Part shown: piece by piece, positions 1-12,016 of the stretch
Position numbering within the stretch: position 1 is the stretch's first letter
How the letters are laid out: each line of letters opens with the position of its first letter
Origin: Acanthochlamys bracteata
Lineage: Eukaryota > Streptophyta > Magnoliopsida > Pandanales > Velloziaceae
Length of the DNA stretch: 64,000 nt
Direction: 5' to 3'
Assembly: GCA_019914995.1 (NCBI GenBank)
Contig: CM034131.1
Location: forward strand, 5,054,501 to 5,118,500
Notes under the pieces: generated by a model
Told to the model about the DNA's origin: nothing
Database searches by the model: none
What the model saw: the letters and a program-made list of their open reading frames with translations, nothing else
Made by a program: the position numbers and the translations under genes

Positions 1-409
1 CTGTCTCCCCCTAATGACACACCAGATGGCTCTACCACATAGAATTCTAATAAAATAAGTCTGATCAAATTCCCCTACCAAATTACATCTCTAACGTTTA
101 CTGTATATGTCTTTTCCAACACTAAGCTGATGTAAGATTATTGTAGGGTGTAGATTGTTAAACCCATTGAGATAGGGCCTAATTTGGTTCAATTCAAAGC
201 GAGAAGTTAGCCTACATATTAAATAAAATAGCTCATTTTTCACTTGATCACCATCTCCAACCCTTCTGCTACTACCTGAGTCAACTATCATGTTTTTCAT
301 TTGAACAGCATCCCTGGTCCCTTCCCTACTAACTTAGGCTTAACATAATTTAGAAGTCCAATAGTTGACTAAGCTAACTCAAGCAAACATGACCTATCCT
401 TGATTATAC
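1..409. other. Non-coding stretch, nothing recognised
   Basis: AT-rich sequence with only short chance reading frames. I see no splice-bounded coding pattern, no repeat and no known motif. It runs up to the TAA target duplication of the first Tourist-like MITE. Confidence 0.5.
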
Positions 410-412
410 TAA

Positions 413-672
413 GGGTGTGTTTAGGATTGCTTATGAAATAGAGTTTTTTTAAAATAGGAAGTATTTTTATTTTTTTTGAAAAACGAGTTTTATTTTTTTT
501 ACTTCCAAAAAAATAATAAAAATATGTAATAAAAAGATCTCATTACATAAAATTTTTTTACACTATCTAAATTTTTAAATAAGTTTTCTCAATACTTATA
601 AAATATATATTAAAAAACGTAAAATGAAAAAAATTAAAAAGCAGCTTTTGAAACGCGCTCTCAAACGCGCTC
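413..672. mobile_element. Tourist-like MITE, copy A (260 bp)
   Basis: Starts GGGTGTGTTTAGGATTGC and ends CAAACGCGCTC, so the termini are imperfect inverted repeats. It is flanked by the trinucleotide TAA at 410-412 and 673-675. A 3-bp TAA target duplication with GGG-type termini is characteristic of PIF/Harbinger-derived Tourist MITEs. The interior is A/T homopolymer-rich with a recognisable core (AATAAAAAGATCTCA) that recurs in copy B at 4501. It has no coding capacity. Confidence 0.8.
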
Positions 673-675
673 TAA

Positions 676-3460
676 GGCGTTCACCACTCTTATACTTGAG
701 ATAAACAGTATACCCGATGAAGACTCTCTTTTCAATTTCAGAGATACCTCAAAAACTAGAAAATGATAGAGCTGGAGAGGCATGTTGCACACGGCTTAGC
801 CACTATCATTATTGAAGACAAGTCACTTATTGGCTGGTCTTCTCAGTCTAAGGAATGAAGAATAACTATGCAAAGGAGGAGGAGACAAGAATGGAAAAAG
901 GGTTCAAGACCGCAACACTAGAGGACATAAAAAATCATGATGATAGGGATAGCCAAGATGAACGACTCAAAGGAAAGAGTTAGGCACCTAGACCAAAAAG
1001 TCCATACTTTATTTTGCAACGGACCACATAGATACAGTAATACCCAAAGCTCAAGATACTTAGCACTTTGACATTCCAACTCGAGGAGTCACCAGTTGAC
1101 TGATTATCAACATGTGGTCTCTCTCCAATGACTTGGGCGGTCAAACACAACAACTTATCATCTAGTGTTAGGAAAGGGCTTGTGTTTGTGAATGATATCA
1201 TTAATTACAAGATCTCTCGTGCGTAACTTAACATAGGATCCACCCACTTTGAAAAGAAAAGGCTAAGAGATTAGGCATCAAGGGAACAAATGAAGGCAAA
1301 ACAGTGAAAGCAGCAAACTCACTCACTAAGCCAATTGGGGGATTGCTTAATCTATCCTCGTCACTTGGAGAATAATTAGTTTAATAAGTTAAGTTTGATA
1401 AATCTTTTTGGTGAATTTTAGAAATCATATATATTATCCATTATTATAGATAGTGGGTAATGAATATATTGGTAAAGTTAATGAGTCATATATTCTCCTA
1501 TTATTATACATACTGGGTAATGAATATATTTTGAAATTAAAAGAGTAACATATTCTATCCATTATGATGGTTAATGGGTAATTAATATAATCCTTCTAAT
1601 AAATGTTATTTTGGTCCTCTCTCCTCCCATTCAAAATCTGAAAATTTTTGATCACCAAAAGTTTTTTTTTTGAATTAAGAGGATATTGAGAGAAATAAAT
1701 CAAGTTTTTTAAAAACAACAATTTGTTCTAAGGAGCGATGTGAACCAAGGTATGTTTACTCTCTCTCGTTTAAATATTTATTATAAAAATTATTTTTTGT
1801 AGATCTTAAAATTATAATCTATATAAATTATATATTACGTAGTTTAATATGAAATTCATAAAATTTTTTAAAAGCTCTCTCCGGAAGGAACGACCGAAAG
1901 CCTTTGCTATCAATCATGCAAATCAAATAAAAGAACAATGAACTCTTTGATTTAAAGCCAAAAGGAAAGAAGGAAACCTAACTCACTAGTACAACAAACC
2001 TCGAAGGTTCTCCGGCCTATCAAATATAACTGTCTTCTGTCAATTAAAAACATTAAGTAATCATGAGTTCATAAATATCACGCTTGTCAAAAAGTATGCG
2101 AATCGGTTATTTCTACCTGTTTTATTCTAGTTCTCCTTATAGCTTTGCAATACCACGCTGAATAATTGGACTTTAATTGTGTTTCTCGGATTTTAAAATT
2201 TTGACGTTGAATTAAAATTTCACGTTGATTTTGTTGTTACGTTGCAGACCTTAGAGCTTAAGCCTTTTAGCAATCAATCATATATGCAAACCAATTCAAA
2301 CAAACAACCTTTTAACTTCACAAGCTAAAATAAAAGATATCCAAGCCAATCAAACACGTCCCTAACTGAAAAAGCTCCCCCAGCCTTATCGAAGATCAAC
2401 ATCTGGATTGATTTTTTATGAGAAAAAAACACAAAAGTAAATCATGTGTTTCATGCTTGAAGATTTTAATATCAGAAAGCTAAAAAGAAATTGGCCATCA
2501 ACCAGGGTTGCTTACTTCTATCTACCTTATTGGAAACATTTTTCATTCTTTTTTGAATCACTGTCGTTGTCCAAATAATTAAATTGTAATGACTTCTTAT
2601 TTCAAGTTATTATATGAAATTAAAAAAAAAATTCAAAGCTGGAGGATGCCCTTTTTAGAGGTAATACTAATTTATATACTTATATACTTAGTATATCAAG
2701 AAAGAAGCACGATAATGTGTTAATTATTATTTCACTCAATTATTTTTGGTATTATACTTTAAAATAAACCTACTATAATATTATAATTCGTGTTTCCTTA
2801 AACCTTTTTTAATAATGTTGTTTGTGTATTTATACAAAATCAAAACATATTATAAATCCATACTACAATAAATATGCAAAGGTTTTCTATTGTACTGATT
2901 TTTAATGTTTCTATATTACCTTATCGTTATGCTTAAAGTTCGTATACCACCCTTATCATTAGAATGAATTTGAAAATAGGAAATATAAAAAGTGCTAGGA
3001 GAAAAAAAAAAGTTACAGAGCAAATATTGTTCATATCCCTCTGTTACTTTCAATCCCACTTTAAATAGTTTTTACAACAGGAAGAAGAACAAAGCTAAAT
3101 AATAGATAAAAGAGTAACCACCACTAATACCACTCTACTTTGTTAGGATTTTTTTATAACAATCCGTTCACATAAATCATAAATTTTAAATTTAGAAACT
3201 CAGAAAACTTAAATGAAAGAAAGCATGCCTTAACCATGACACTCTTCTTTGATCGATTGTTTGACTTTCGGATAGCCTAATTCTCCCTTTTAATTTTTTC
3301 TTAATTCTGAACAAATTATTTTTATAATGTGATAGAGAAAACTTTAGATCTGCAATAGAAAGAGAGAGGACAAAAAATCACTCTTTTAAAGGATGTGTTT
3401 ATAATACCATGCCCGTATACCTTATATTTTTAAATTGAAATCTAACTCATAAGATATAGT
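676..3460. other. Non-coding intergenic stretch
   Basis: AT-rich with many stops in all frames. The only ordered structure I see is the 60-bp tandem repeat at 1430-1588. A moderately complex stretch at about 710-1300 looks like decayed coding or retroelement sequence, but I could not assign it to a family. Confidence 0.45.
1430..1588. repeat. Three diverged 60-bp tandem repeats
   Basis: Copies begin near 1430, 1490 and 1550. Each carries an ATAT-TCC-ATTAT stretch followed by GGGTAATGAATAT (GGGTAATTAATAT in the third). The period is exactly 60 bp for the first two steps. Within each unit the ATT/TAAT segments can pair weakly. Probably slippage or unequal-exchange expansion of AT-rich DNA. Confidence 0.65.
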
Positions 3461-3464
3461 TCTA

Positions 3465-4395
3465 TTTACTATAAAAAAATGTCATTAGCAACCAAAATTT
3501 TAGAAAAATGAACTTGTTGCTAATGAATATCAATAATGACCAGACCAAGATCAGTCACTATCACGAAGGTAAAATCGACCAAATCAAATAAATAGTCGCT
3601 GATGAGGCCTGAGGAGTTGTCGGTGACGATAGACAAAATGGCCGCTAGTGACTAAGCTGCTAAAGTTAGCCACATATTCCGTTGACAAAATTTTAAATCA
3701 TTTCGATGATATTTTGTACTTCATCATAATAAATAATTGATCCATATATATGATTTTACAATTTGTAGGCAAAATTGGAGCACTAAATTATATCAAGTTT
3801 GATCAAATTTTTGTGAACAATAGCATTAATAGTATAAAATGTATCTAACGATTTAAATCTTTATCCCATTCTTGCAATTGTGTAGATTGAGAAAATGAGC
3901 GAGCAATAATATGTGAACTTAATTAAAGAGCATGATGCTTATATTCTTACGTTATACTACTTACGCAAGCTATCTCATGTTAAATTTCAAATAGTTTATT
4001 TAAACTATTGGGTATATTCTATGCTCTAATATGGTTATTCACACAAATTTTATCAAATTTGAATAGAATTTAGTGCTTGAATTTATGCCTATAAATTAGT
4101 AAATCATGTATGTCCATCAATCATTAATTGTGATGGACCACAAAATATCATCTAAATGATCTAAAAGTTTGTCAATATGAAAAATATAAATCAAATCTAA
4201 CGAGTTAGATTTGATTAAATTAATTTATATGAATTAATTATATTATTTTTAAAGTAATAGGTATAGTTGGTCCCTATTACTATAGTATTAGAGACCAACT
4301 TTCTTTGACTTGTCGCTATTGCTATTGAAATAGCGACCATCTTCCTTGGCATTAGCGACCTGTCCGAGGAAGTTGGTCCCTAAAATCCCGCTTGT
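3465..4395. mobile_element. Probable relic of a CACTA-like non-autonomous transposon
   Basis: The left part begins with a CACTA-like degenerate start (TTTACTATAAAAAAATG at about 3466). It has scattered copies of a short motif related to TAGCGACC / TTAGCAACC (about 3484, 3520, 3593, 3650). The right part (4262-4382) has the motif again (TAGCGACC at about 4332 and 4353, GTTGGTCCCTA twice). Dense short subterminal repeats at both ends of a non-coding block are typical of CACTA elements. Termini and 3-bp target duplication are not resolved, so the boundaries are approximate. Confidence 0.35.
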
Positions 4396-4500
4396 TAATT
4401 CTTCGGATGTTATGTTACTCATTTTCTTGATTCTTGTTTGTGCACTTGAGGTGATTACTTTACTCAACTCCTGGTTATGCTTAAGCTGCTTCTCCTGTAA

Positions 4501-4757
4501 GGGGCGTTTGGGATTGCTTATAAAATGGAGCTTTTCTAAAATAGAAGGTATTTTTGTCTTTTTTGAAAAACGAGCTCTATTTTTTTACTTCAAAAAAATA
4601 ATAATAATATGCAATAAAAAGATCTCACTTCGTAGAATTTTTTTACATTTTATAAAATTTTAAATAAATTTTTATATACTTATAAAATATATATTAAAAA
4701 ATGTGAAATGAAGAAAAGTTGAAGAACAGTTTTTTATAAGCTGCGCTAAACGCACCC
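4501..4757. mobile_element. Tourist-like MITE, copy B (257 bp)
   Basis: Begins GGGGCGTTTGGGATTGC and ends GCTAAACGCACCC, with TAA on both sides (4498-4500 and 4758-4760). It shares with copy A the poly-A/T blocks, the AAAAAGATCTCA core and the TATAAAATATATATT box. This is the best-preserved copy of the family in the window and can serve as its reference. Confidence 0.85.
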
Positions 4758-4760
4758 TAA

Positions 4761-5211
4761 AAAATACAGTAATCATCTTGACAAACACACTTTGTATAAT
4801 ATGAAACAAAAGTGTATGAGTTCAAAGAAACATGACATCCAGCATATGCGTCTGTTGTCTTTCGTGAAATGGTTGCTTGGATGGCAATATTTGGAATGGA
4901 TAATGGTCCCTTCTCCAGAAGTGAAATATTTAAAGGAATTGGCTCCTGGATTGTTTACAGCTGAGCTTCATCTCGGTGGCTTTTGCAACACGGCACTCAC
5001 TTTCAACATTGTTTGATGAAATAGGGATAGGGAAATTGGTTTCAAAGGTGTGCCTCTGGATTGTTCATGCAAGTTTTTCTTACTAGTTAATTCTAAAACA
5101 TTTAACATGCATGATTTCCTGAGCTTTGGTGAATGCTACTGGTGTCCCATCAGTTCTTACTGATGGATAATGTTCCTTCTAGGTTGTGTTGCAAGGTTCT
5201 AAGGAGAACAT
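4761..5211. other. Unassigned stretch upstream of the TRM5 relic
   Basis: Moderately complex sequence with a 74-codon open frame at 4792-5016 (+). An overlapping frame also reads protein-like (for example MVAWMAIFGMD). Neither matches the TRM5 N-terminal region as I remember it, and I do not recognise another family. It may be decayed exon sequence of the TRM5 locus or of an unrelated gene. Confidence 0.3.
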
Positions 5212-8015
5212 GCCTTCAAAGTTTGTACTTGTCCAATGCAGATTGACATTGTTTTATGACATTGGCAGATGAATGAGGTATTTGATGGAAACCTTCTTCA
5301 ACCTATGTATCATCTTGTCCCTAGGATTTTCCTTTGCGGACAAACTATAGTATCATACTCAACATTGTATGTATCAAAACTTTGAAGCCTTGATATGCTT
5401 TTTGCCCAGGTTCTAGAGGTCTTGCTTCCGGAAGGTATACTTGTTTCAACGGTGTTTGAGACGGTTGGCCATATAGCACATTTGAAGCTGAGGGATGAGC
5501 ATCTTCCATACAAGAATATAATTGAACAGGTTTGTTTATTGAGACTCTCCTTTCAGCTGAAAAGTATACTTTATTTTGTAGTTGTTAATATATACGAACT
5601 TCTTCCTTGGACATTTCAGGTTGTTTTGGATAAGAACAAGACAAAGCCTTTCAACATTAACGATTACAGAACAATGCAACTTGACGTACTGGCTGGCAGG
5701 CATTCTCTTGTAACTACGGTTGTGGAGAATGGTATCGCTTTGAAGTTGATTTGCAAGCAGTGTATGCCCTTTTTGCATTTGCTGATGATATATGCATCCT
5801 TTTTCCAGAATGTATTCATTAAGGATATCTCAAAATTTTTAAAGTACGAAAGTTCTCACACTGTGTGCATCTCTTTCAGCATGTATCTGTTCATAAGATA
5901 CCTGTTTTTCTTCATGTTTTCCATAACTCAAGTGAAATACATAGCAAACTCTAGTTTTCAACTCCTTGTGGACTATGTTATTATATACATTGACGTGCCA
6001 TCTTAGTGTGACTTTCTTTATTGTAGTTACTGGAATTCTAGATTTTCATATGAAAGGCAAAGGTTCCTTGATGGCTTTTCAAAGTCTGATGTGGTCTGCA
6101 TGTCTATTTTAGCCTGAATCGTTTAGTTTTATGCTGTTTGTTTGTTTTCGTGCTTGTTGGCTATTAGTGTATACTCTTACCTGTAACATTTTGTTCCGTC
6201 CATTTAAAGTTAATCCTTTTAGAATGAATGTGATTTGTATTTCAACGCTTAAAGTTAATGTACGAGAGGGTGGGGTGCTTTACCTGCTTTTTAAGCATTA
6301 TCATCAAATGTTTTTAAACACTAACATACTTCATTCCCTTTGGTTTAACATACACGATAATTCAGCTCTTAAGTTTTCCTTACATAGAGTGTATTCCTTT
6401 GTCCTTGTCCCTGCTAACACGACCTGTGTGCATGCATGCACAGATTTGGAGATTCGTAGCTATAGGCATTAATATCGAATTTGTTCAGCCTTCTACAATG
6501 TTGTCTTTTCAATCTAAGTATAGATGAAATTAATCCTTTTGCGTCCTTTTGCGTTATATTATATTAGCTCTTTGGCCTTTGTTGTCTGCTCATGATTATC
6601 ATTAAAACTTTGATTAGTTGCGCTAGAACTTTTCTAACATCCTCATCCTGCATACGGAATAAATTTCTCTGATCTTTACATAAAACTAACGACCCTTTGA
6701 TACCAATTTCAGCTGATGCACAATGAAATACAGCTTGGTCAATAAAATGCTCGTGGCATATCTTCTCAGCATTCTGTCTTATTTGTACATTTACTTCGAT
6801 TAGATAACAATAAGTTTCCAAAATTCTGCGTAAAGCGGCACACTGATATGACGGGAAGCTTTATGATAGTTTTATGACTTTTTTGTTCCTTTTGTGATTT
6901 ATTTATTATTGCTTGGAAGAATCTTATTCAATTTAATGCAATGGACAGGTGATGTACTCTCACGTGCTGGTCCAATAGCTATTTCTGCTGCAAAGAAAGT
7001 CAAATATGTTTATGCAAATGACTTGAATCCTAAAGCAGTTGAATATCTGGAAAGAAAAACGTGGTACTAATAAACTCGCGAGGAAAACTGAGGTGTGAAT
7101 CAGAATCGCTCATGAGGCTTGCCTTAATCTCCTATGTTTGCTATATCAAGGATTGCTTTCTCGTTGACTGCATTCCAATGTCCCAGGTATTTAACATGGA
7201 TGGAAGAAGATTCATTAAGGCAATTTTCGCAGTGCGGGAACCTTACCATATTACTTAAGTTGTTATGAATTTGCCAACGATGCTGCAGAGTTCCTTGGTT
7301 AGTATGTCATACAGTTATTCATTCTTCTTTTGTATCTAATTATAAATGATTCTATTTATATAACTACGAAATAAATTTCGTTAGCATACAGTGGATCCTA
7401 TTCCTATAGAATATATGCAGATCCTGTTCCTATTTTTAGAGTTGATGACTAAAGCAGTATACTATTAGTGTTGTTGTTGGCGCTCAGTAGGTAAATAGCA
7501 CCTAGCAAGTTATGGTTGTAGCTTTTGAGAAGCATTCCAAAGTTTAGTTTAGTTGTAAAGATTTTCTATTACAACACTGTCATGTTGATTGCAACTGAAT
7601 TGACTGAAGTACCATATTCCAGCTTTGTTAGTGGACTATAAAAATCCTGTTGTTCTTTTTCAGATGCATTTAGAGGCATATTCCCAGAACGTCAAATGGT
7701 GTAGCACCACTTACCAAAGATTCATGTATATGGATTTTCCAAGCCCCAGGATCCTGAATTTGATTTTCATGAGGTCAATTTTTGGTACATTGTCCATGTG
7801 ACTTCGTGTCTTTTTATGTATCACATAGAAATAAACACCCCTTTTCTCTTAATCCGTTGTGTTTGTTCATGTTGCAGCGAATTAATATTGCACTGGGTGA
7901 AACTGTTGTTGATATAGAAGTGCATAGAGTTCGACTACTTGTACCTGGCGAATGGATGCTATGTGCATCCTTTACCTTGCCACGTTATGTTGCAATTGCA
8001 AAACGGAAAGGCTAG
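5212..8015 (+). pseudogene. Unprocessed pseudogene of TRM5-type tRNA (guanine37-N1)-methyltransferase
   Basis: The functional family adds the m1G37 methyl group to tRNA. Successive blocks match the plant TRM5 protein in order and keep intron-like gaps with GT/AG edges: 5212-5279 (RLTLFYD), 5410-5529 (VLEVLLPEG, GHIAHL, RDEHLPYK), 5620-5795 (VVLDKN, YRTMQLDVLAG, SLVTTVVENG), about 6026-6097 (YWNSRF, ERQRFLDGFSKSDVV), about 6949-7093 (GPIAISAAK, VYANDLNPKAVEYLER: the SAM-binding motif), 7188-7299 (VFNMDGRRFIKA, VVMNLP), 7665-7772 (AFRGIFPERQ) and 7879-8014 (RINIALGE, PGEWMLCASFTLP, stop TAG). Lesions: a missing base in the first block, a short coding loss after VVLDKN, a frame change in the ENG region, frame changes near 7060, TAA in place of an expected Gln codon at about 7257, and frame loss near 7280 and 7695. 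Exons upstream of 5212 were not found. Introns argue against a retrocopy. A poor-quality assembly of a live gene is less likely, given the number of lesions and the missing 5' part. Confidence 0.85.
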
Positions 8016-8390
8016 GATGCATGTGAGTCTTCATGGTTGAAACATTTTCTGACATATTGATCTCCAGAAGAAAGAAATTCACTTTGTTCTACGGAACTTT
8101 TGCCCCAGTAAATTTACTGTTTTTGGTCTTGGTTGGCCTTGGTTTAAGATTAGGGATTATACAATGTAGTAGCACATATTTATAGGTACATAAAGATGAT
8201 ACAAATAGAGCCTTATAAGATACTACGACTTTAGATATAAAAATGTAACTGTAGCAAGAGCATTTGAAGAGCATTTCATCAATATTGTTAACTTCACTAT
8301 GATGTTCCTCAGATTCGAACAGATACAGAGATGCAAATATTCTTGTTTCCTATCACGAACTTTTTATGAGTAATAAATTGCAGCATCAAT
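8016..8390. other. Non-coding stretch between the TRM5 relic and the long-TIR element
   Basis: Probably the former 3' untranslated and flanking sequence of the TRM5 gene. AT-rich, with no motif recognised. Confidence 0.4.
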
Positions 8391-9926
8391 AATATTAGTG
8401 ATGTAGCAGAACATATATTTATGTACTAATTGTCTATACCTCATTCTTATGTGGAGGCGACATAAGTTACTGTATAGCAGACTTGTAGACAAGTACTTCA
8501 TGTTTTCATCAATGATCTTGATGTTTGGTGAGGTTCGTTTTCTGCAAGGATTTTAACCTTTTTTTGTGTAAATTCAGTTCGAATTTCCTAGAAATGTGCT
8601 TTCTAATCCGAATGCTGAAGCCAAAAAGTTGTTGCCCTCCTCGCAAATGTATGAGATGGCTTGACACTATAGAAGCTACAAGTAGATAGATCTTATATAA
8701 ATGTCTATCCTGGTAGAAACATAACATGTAGGAATACCAAAACTCCAAGAGGTATGACCAGGCACTAGCTACCATTAGATTTATTTATCAAGCAGTATCT
8801 ACCATTCATGAGAATCATGGAAATGAGCAATTGGCATGGTGTGGCAATTGCTCATTTCCAAAGTGTGACTAGCACATGTACTTTCCTTGCTTCTTTCTCA
8901 AAGTGTGACTTTTAGGAATTTGAGAAACAAAGCATGCAGAAGGTAACTACAGCTGATTTTGAGGTAAATTTAAAAAAAGCATAAAGCTCTTACAGCTTTT
9001 GCCATAGCACTAGTGACCTGTGAAATATGCAGTGAAGGTCGTGATAAATTGCTTCTGCTTAATTGGAATAGCCCGTTTAAGGTTCTTACGGTTACCATGA
9101 AGGTGGAGCTAATATTTTTTCCTAATTACTTAAATGCAACTGCAAAAATCAGAACTACTCATTGTATGCCCTTTTGAAGCTTGCCTATGTGAGACTCTTT
9201 GTGCTGTTGCTTCCTTCAAAAATAAAAGTGCTCATAAAATTCTACTCTTTTACAACCTTAATACTCTCATTTACTTATAGCATGCTGCAGTTTCTCTTTT
9301 GCTTTGTACTGATCTGAAAGACAGCAGCATTACCTGTATGGATTCCTGCAGCTCTGCCCTGCAGCTGCAGCGACTGGTCTCTGCAGTAATCTGACAAAAA
9401 TGCAGTAGGCTGGCTCGCGGAAGTGCAGTAGTAGTGCACACAGTGTGAAATCTTTTACTAGAATTTTTTAGTTAGCTAAGATGAATTCTTCTTTCGCTCA
9501 TACTCTTTATCAATTAGGCTTGTTCTCTTCTGCTTGCCAACGCTATCATGGCATGCCTGCTTGCCGTCTTTAATTACATTAACGGTAGGTGTAAGGTAAG
9601 GGAAGTATCTCACTCAGTTTTCAGATATACAACTACAGTTGGTCTTCAATCTTTCTTTTTTATCTTCTGCTGCTGCATCTCTCTGTTTTGTAGTGCTTCA
9701 GCATTCGGATTAGAAAACACATTTCTAGGAAATTTGAACTGAATTTTCCACAAAAAAAGGTAAAAATCCTTGCAGAAAATGAACCTCACCAAACATCAAG
9801 AACATTGATGAAAACGTGAAATACTTGTCTACAAGTCTGCTATAAAGTAACTTATGTCGCCTCCACATAAGAATGAGGTATAGACAACTAGTACATAAAT
9901 ATATGTTCTGCTACATCACTAATATT
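8391..9926. mobile_element. Element with about 230-bp terminal inverted repeats
   Basis: The left arm (8391-8621) reads AATATTAGTGATGTAGCAG to TCCGAATGCTGAAGC. The right arm (9694-9926) is its reverse complement with scattered mismatches and small indels. About 1.07 kb of unique non-coding sequence lies between, with no transposase. Long inverted termini around unrelated filler are typical of Mutator-like elements, but I found no matching 9-bp flanks (AGCATCAAT on the left, TCATCTTGG on the right). A foldback element or an inverted duplication remains possible. Confidence 0.6.
8818..8860. repeat. Perfect 16-bp hairpin stem
   Basis: TGGAAATGAGCAATTG at 8818-8833 is followed after 11 bases by CAATTGCTCATTTCCA at 8845-8860, its exact reverse complement. 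It lies inside the long-TIR element at 8391-9926. The stem is too short on its own for a plant miRNA precursor. It could be a remnant MITE or a foldback within the larger element. Confidence 0.75.
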
Positions 9927-10966
9927 TCATCTTGGACCTAAACTGATTAAACTATTTTAATTTAATTATCAGAATTTCTCTTCATCATATCTTTTTATAA
10001 CTACTGTAATGATTACTCAATTATTTCCATTTTCTTATGCAAATTCCAAACATCTTGCTCAACGATCGTGTTTGCAAAATTTGCTGCATAGATTATAATT
10101 TTCTTATGCAAATTCTAAAATCTTGCTCGACATCGATCGTGTTTGCAAAATTTGCTGCATCGATTATAATTTTTGTAGTCTTTCAATCGAAATCCACCTT
10201 GTCGGATCTCTATCTCATCAAGCGAAATTCGTGCTGATCAACACTGATAGAGTTCACGAGATACGTTGAGATGTATCTTTCTTGTTTATTTTTTTGTATG
10301 TCAACATTAAAGTAGTGGTATGGTCAGTAAGTGATCATCATGTCCTAGTAAAAAAAGTCATAATAATGTCTTAATTCGGTAATAACATCATATAGCAGTC
10401 GTAATATTGGTCATAATCCAATCTTGTTTTGGCCATAACGTCGTAAAGCTGTGGTGAGTTCAATAGTAATTCCGTTGTAATTTGGTGGTAAGGTCATAAA
10501 TAAAAAGTAATTTTGTCTTAATTTGGTCATAACATCATCGGCCAGTTACTTTTTTGGTTGATTAATATATGCTAAAATATTGTAAGTATAAACACTTAAA
10601 AGAATAGATTGCTTGGAACATGGAAGGTGACTCTCGGTTCAACATTAATTGGAACATTGAGATCTGTAACACTATCTGAAATAAGGCAGTTCAAAATCAT
10701 ATAATACCTGAGATGTTGATGGCACAGATTATCTTCAGGGCAAATTATTCGAAGATTTTTCTGCTTTTTTAGGGCAAGTTATTCGCTGGTGCTATTGCGG
10801 GAGGAAGTTGAAGACAAAATGGTATGATTTTTTCAGAATAAGAGGAGGAATTGTTTAGTGATTTTGATGCCTATATTTCTGATTTGTTAGTAGTTTTGTA
10901 ACTAATTTGTCGCGCTTTCAAAGCATGTGCCCCAATGTAAATATAATGCGATGTTGTTGAACCCGT
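9927..10966. other. Non-coding stretch with short repeats
   Basis: Holds a 69-bp tandem duplication (10034-10172). A following block at 10300-10560 repeats a degenerate motif of the form GGTCATAA-C-TC many times (for example around 10433, 10492 and 10525). Such clusters are common in subterminal regions of non-autonomous DNA transposons, but no termini were identified. No gene seen. Confidence 0.45.
10034..10172. repeat. Tandem duplication of about 69 bp
   Basis: Two adjacent copies of a unit starting CTTATGCAAATTC and ending TTTGCTGCATMGATTATAATTTT (10034-10102 and 10103-10172). They differ at a handful of positions and one small indel. Each contains CGATCGTGTTTGCAAAATTTG. Confidence 0.8.
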
Positions 10967-11190
10967 TAGTATCAACTTTTCTTCATTTTATATTTTTCAA
11001 TACATATTTTATAAATATATAAAAAATTTATTTAAAAATTTAGAAAGTATAGAAAAATTCAACGGAGTGAGATTTTTTTATTGCATATTTTTATTATTTT
11101 TTTGAAAGTAAAAAAACAAAACTCATTTTTTGAAAAAAATAAAATATTCTCTATTACAGAAAAGTTTTATTTTATAAGCACTCCGTCCCC
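10967..11190. mobile_element. Tourist-like MITE, copy C (inverted, one end eroded)
   Basis: Reverse orientation relative to copies A and B. It contains the complementary core (GAGTGAGATTTTTTTATTGC) and ends AAGCACTCCGTCCCC followed by TAA at 11191. The opposite terminus is not recognisable, so the left boundary is approximate. Confidence 0.6.
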
Positions 11191-12016
11191 TAAGATGGTG
11201 ATGATTAATCTTAAACTATGTTACGGCGTTTATGAAGTTGAGATGGTTTTTCATTGTATGTTGCACGTTAAAGTATGTTACCCGTTAGAGTTATTGATTA
11301 TATTTTTAGTCACGACTGGACTGGTTGTTTACTGTATTTAGTCACTAATGTTGTTATCATTTTAATAAATGTGTCTTATAGCATGTTAGTCGTAGTGAAT
11401 TATTTTAAAATGTGGTACTTCAAATATCTTGATTGAAATTTTTGTATTAAATTTTAATTACTGATTGAGAGTTTGAATTGAATAACTTAAAATTTATTCA
11501 CTAAATCTTTTTGTCGATAATTTGAATTTAAAACTACAATCATTAGTCAATAATTAGAATTTATTAATTAAAATTTTAATCAATAATTTTTTAAAATTAT
11601 CAGTCCATAATTTATAGTAACTTACCAACCGAATTCATACTTCAATTATAAAATTTTATAATTGACAAATGCGGCTGGAAATTATTTGAGTCGATAATCG
11701 ACTTTACGGATTGAATTTGTTGGTTTATCAAATGAATACTTCGGCCAATATATGGTAAATTTGTATCGGTGAAAATAGGATTAGAAAAATAAAGTTGAAG
11801 GAAAATTAAAGTTATTTCAAAAAAAAAAAAGAAAGAAAAAAACCGCTACCTTATTTGTCACCACTGAATTAAGAATCTCGCTGCGATCGATTGTTTACTA
11901 AAACCCTACATCAAGTCTGTAGATACCACATCACCAATCAATTACTCATTTCCGTACCGTTCTTCTTCTCTTAAGTTAAATTTCTTCTGTATCTTGTTCG
12001 AGCTCCGAAATCTAGT
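11191..12016. other. Intergenic sequence and upstream region of the SPEAR-like gene
   Basis: AT-rich with no repeat family recognised. The last roughly 150 bases (from about 11845) become pyrimidine-rich and are likely 5' untranslated sequence of the gene that follows. I could not pick out a convincing TATA box. Confidence 0.4.

Noticed and set aside
8391-9926. Helitron capture of the TRM5 fragment
   Set aside because: No TC start or CTRR end with a hairpin was found in the right places, while inverted termini are clear. A TIR element fits better for 8391-9926, and the TRM5 relic lies outside it.
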